Of a stretch of 64,000 nt of DNA, positions 60,580 to 64,000 are shown piece after piece; within the stretch, counting starts at the first letter, position 1, and each line of letters opens with the position of its first letter. The stretch spans positions 7,376,001 to 7,440,000 of the forward strand of contig NC_088317.1 in NCBI RefSeq assembly GCF_910592395.1, in the 5' to 3' direction. The notes beneath the pieces are model-generated. The model saw nothing but the letters and a program-made list of their open reading frames with translations, was not told where the DNA came from and did no database searches. This DNA is from Lineus longissimus (taxonomy: Eukaryota > Nemertea > Pilidiophora > Heteronemertea > Lineidae). The translations under genes and the position numbers were made by a program.

Positions 60580-63500
60580 ACACAGTATAAGAGACTTATC
60601 CAAGGGACAATATCCATACGAAGAACTGGACCTCATACTAAGATTGGAGTACGTGAAGTAATTTTCTTTATTTGAGCGTTATTCCAGGCCCTATGATCGA
60701 CATAGTTTAAGTACTGGTACCGTACTTAACTTTTTATTAAAATTACAAAATTGTCGACAAATACTTTCATTTTACACAAAAATTCTATGATCAGTCTTGG
60801 GCTCAGTGTAACGCTTGAATAGTGAATTTTTGCTTCATTCTCGCAAACTATTCTGGATGATTCAATCTCGGAAGTATTCATGCTTATGCAAATATCAGAA
60901 CTTTTCACGAAGACGGAATTTACCTGTAGTGACAGGTTGTTGAAAACATCCAAGGACATTGATACTAAATAGTTAATTCATTCATGATTCTTGTTACACC
61001 CATATCAAACCATAGCGTGGTTGATTTCAGACATTTTCCCGGCTTTGTACTGCCAGTCTTTAAAACTACTTATCAAACTCTTGCCAATCTCAGGCCTTTA
61101 TTTATATGGGTTTAACAGAAATCATGCATGAACTTCGAGCTTTGACCAAGTCCAGCTTTAACTGGAGACAAATCATTTTCTCTCATGAGCTTCATTGAAG
61201 TAATTTATCTTTAACTGCCTCATGGCAAACTTTACAAAGAATGTTTCTTTGAGAAATATTCTATCTATATCTATATATCAATAGTCCACTCCATATATTA
61301 TGGTGTTGACACTTTTTTGTACTTTCAGTACTTCAGTCCATTTAGAATGGCCTGCTTAATTTTTCTAATTATTGAGTTAATTCTTACTTAAAGTTAAAAG
61401 ATCTTGTGCCAAGCTATTTGATCTTACACTCAACTTTTTGCTGCACCTAGTTATATTGAAGTTTTTGACTCTGTCGGGGGGGGGGGGGGGGGGTGGCAAT
61501 GTTGCTGACTGGTCAATCTGTCTAAACCTCTCTATTATTTATGCTTCACTACATGTGCTCACACCTATGATCCCTATTCCTAAACTTTCTAGTGCTGCCA
61601 TCTCTTGACTTCAGTTGCAGACTGGAGCCATCTTAAATTACACATTTCCAAAATTGTCTATTACAAAAACCAAAAATATCCCCATTTCCACATCAAATTT
61701 ACAACCAGAACTCCCTGTGGTACTTACTACAAGTATGCCACAGGGATTCTAAGAGTCAATTAAATTATAGGGTAATTACAACTACTTTTTCTAAACTTTT
61801 TAATCAGTCAACTTATTGTCACCTCCCCCAGTAAATGCACTACATGTTGTACCTTGTGTAGTCTACACACAGCATCCCTTTTTTATGTACATGTATGCTG
61901 TGCATTTTTACTATGCACACATGCATGTACTAGTTTGTTCATAGTATATTAAAATATAAATATCTAAATTATCCTTTTTCTCCTTTTTTAAATTCTATTG
62001 TACTCATCACGTACAATTGGATAAATCATATTTTGTGCATTTTTGTGAAATACTATATATAAGAAATTGAAATGAGAAAGTTAGAAAAGTATTCATGTAA
62101 ATTGTATCGGTTACCTTCTACATTGAATTGATTGGCGAACTAATAGCCATTTCACAAGAATTATCCATGGTGAATTTATAATCCAGCAATGCAAGAAGTA
62201 GCTATAAACTACTTAGGCACTTTTTAAAATCCAAGACTTTGGCTTCACTGAAACACTGTTCACAAAATGTCTTAGCGTATAAAGAGTATTATAGTTCGAT
62301 GATGAGAATATGATCCAATAAAATATTATTCCCATTTGTGTCCCATGTAGGGGGTCTTATCAGGGTTGGGATACCACCCTCTCACAAGGTCAATTACACA
62401 ATTTGGCATGATGTCCCGGTCAAGCAAAAGAAACTTAAATACTTTTTCTTTAAAACTTTTTATAATGAATAAAATGATCAAACCATATAAAATTGGGAAT
62501 CAGAATAGACCAAAGTTCTTGAATATAATTTTGGTAAATCACCGAGGTATGCTGAACTAACAACCTATTGAGATTGTTTACCCTTTATCACACTTCAGTG
62601 TCAAACCTAATTAACCTCATCTGGCTGTTGCTCAGACAAGCGGCCTGATGTAGCATGTGGGCTGGACATAGGTAATTGGTTTCCACCCGGTGTTTGGGAC
62701 CATATTATGGTCGGTCTTTAACTCTTAAATCAATGAACCATGTGTGACGACAACTGCATGGAATTTCCCAACTTGGAACAAGTTCATTTCTGCCTGTCAT
62801 TTTAAAAACCATGGTGCTCAGTCATGCGCGACTACATAGACGTCTACTACTTCTACTTTACTGTGCTCCAATGTCAAAAGCTATATAATGTATGGTTTGA
62901 AAATATTAACCCATTTTGCTAGGATTATCTTTTTTATCATTCAGTCTGTATACACACTTTTTCAACATCCAAACATTTCCTTAAACATTGGCTTCTTTTG
63001 GGGCTTTCAAATAGATATCTCTCTCAAGACAATCACCTTGAAGGAAAGCAGTATTTATATCCACTAGCATTATACCAGTGGTGCAGGCAGGTTGAAATGG
63101 GCTAAACCTTGAATTGCATGCGCCGAAAGATTGAATCGCAATGAAAATCTAATGCAATACAAAGGGGTCATATCAAAGAGACAAATTAAACCAACCAATT
63201 GTCTTCAGACTCGGACCTTGTGTTGTTGCTTGCGTATAAAACTATCTCCTTGGCAAAATGGGTACTTAGTAATCAGTGGTTTGCGCGTAAATTGGGCCAA
63301 GAAGTTCTGACTGAGAACACAATCGAGGCACTAACTATTTATTCCTTTTGGTTCATGTATAGCCTATAGCGGAAAGATATTCCAACTCCGCTGATTATGA
63401 CAGATACGTGGTACCTACTAGTATGCGTATCTCCCAGCACTCAAATGTTCACATACAATCATGAATGAAATAAAGAAAGAAATTTACATTTAAATATATA

Positions 63501-64000
63501 CCACAAAGTACAAAATATTTGCTCTCACGTGGTTAACTTGTAGAAGTCCATGAAAGAAACGAGGCATGCATCACTCCATCTTGTCTCTGGCTGCATGCTT
63601 GTCACGGTTACATTTTCATCGTTTCCAGCCTCATGTTATTTTGGTTGAGGAGCAAACTAGGATATCACACATTTGGGTGACGACGTGACCTCACATTGAC
63701 GTGACGGAGTAACTCTCCTTATATGAAGGCGCGTCACTTGAAGACCTGACAATTCGCGCCATTGATTGTTTATCTACCGTCTGGTTACTGGGGTAAATTA
63801 TCTCTCTGGCGTTGAACCAAGAGACAAATAGAAATACTGGCTGAACACACGAAAGGCCGAATGTCACCAGATGGAAGTTGAGGCGAAAAGAGTCCGCGTC
63901 GTAATGGAGGCAGTTGGTCGCTTGGTCGTCTGGCATGGAGGCGTCACGTGGCTTGAAGATGACACATGATTTGTCAATGAAGAAACCGTAAATAATCGGG
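60580..64000. other. Non-coding flank, nothing recognised
   Basis: AT-rich DNA with a poly-G tract at about 61475-61493 and no open frame with a known domain. No TIR pair or RNA gene was recognised by eye. Confidence 0.35.

Noticed and set aside
61475-61493. Poly-G tract as a regulatory G-quadruplex
   Set aside because: It is a simple homopolymer in non-coding DNA without supporting context.

Overview
The window looks like nuclear DNA of an animal, most likely a marine invertebrate. It is AT-rich and almost entirely repeats, with no recognisable host gene. The flanks carry decayed CR1/L2-type and other LINEs, a BEL/Pao fragment, a Crypton-like tyrosine recombinase relic, and many non-autonomous DNA elements with TA target duplications. 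The species cannot be named from the sequence.

The centre is one Polinton/Maverick inserted into another. The outer Polinton spans 16649-52580, with 220-bp terminal inverted repeats (TIRs) starting AGTAGGGG and a 6-bp target duplication CGTTTC on both sides. The inner Polinton spans 25770-45214 (19,445 bp), with about 200-bp TIRs starting AGAATATATG and a 6-bp duplication GTGTGG. It landed inside the outer element's packaging ATPase gene, just before the Walker A loop. Without the insertion the outer element is about 16.5 kb, a normal Polinton size.

Both elements carry the Polinton core: protein-primed DNA polymerase B, retroviral-type integrase, A32-like packaging ATPase, double-jelly-roll major capsid protein and penton-like protein. 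They also share at least seven less-known families: an HNH nuclease with Cys clusters, several small membrane proteins, a large membrane protein and a zinc-ribbon protein. The shared genes lie in different order and orientation, so these are two distant lineages, not two copies of one. Neither has a protease I can recognise. Both are decaying: the outer polymerase has three lesions, and a 747-bp TA element splits its zinc-ribbon gene. The inner polymerase has one frameshift, and four inner genes have in-frame stops or a frameshift.

The most unusual signal is in the inner element: about 25 copies of a roughly 30-bp unit made of two tiny hairpins (4-bp stems, 3-base loops). Loops vary while stems show paired base changes. 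The units lie inside protein-coding genes in several reading frames (five in the polymerase alone) and fill all three convergent gene ends. The outer element instead has a different hairpin, TAATTTTATA...TATAAAATTA, at each of its convergent gene ends, with stop codons embedded in the arms. This suggests a 3'-end signal that, in the inner element, became a self-spreading palindromic repeat tolerated within proteins.

Layout: 1-16648 repeat-rich left flank; 16649-25769 outer Polinton left part; 25770-45214 inner Polinton; 45215-52580 outer Polinton right part; 52587-64000 repeat-rich right flank.
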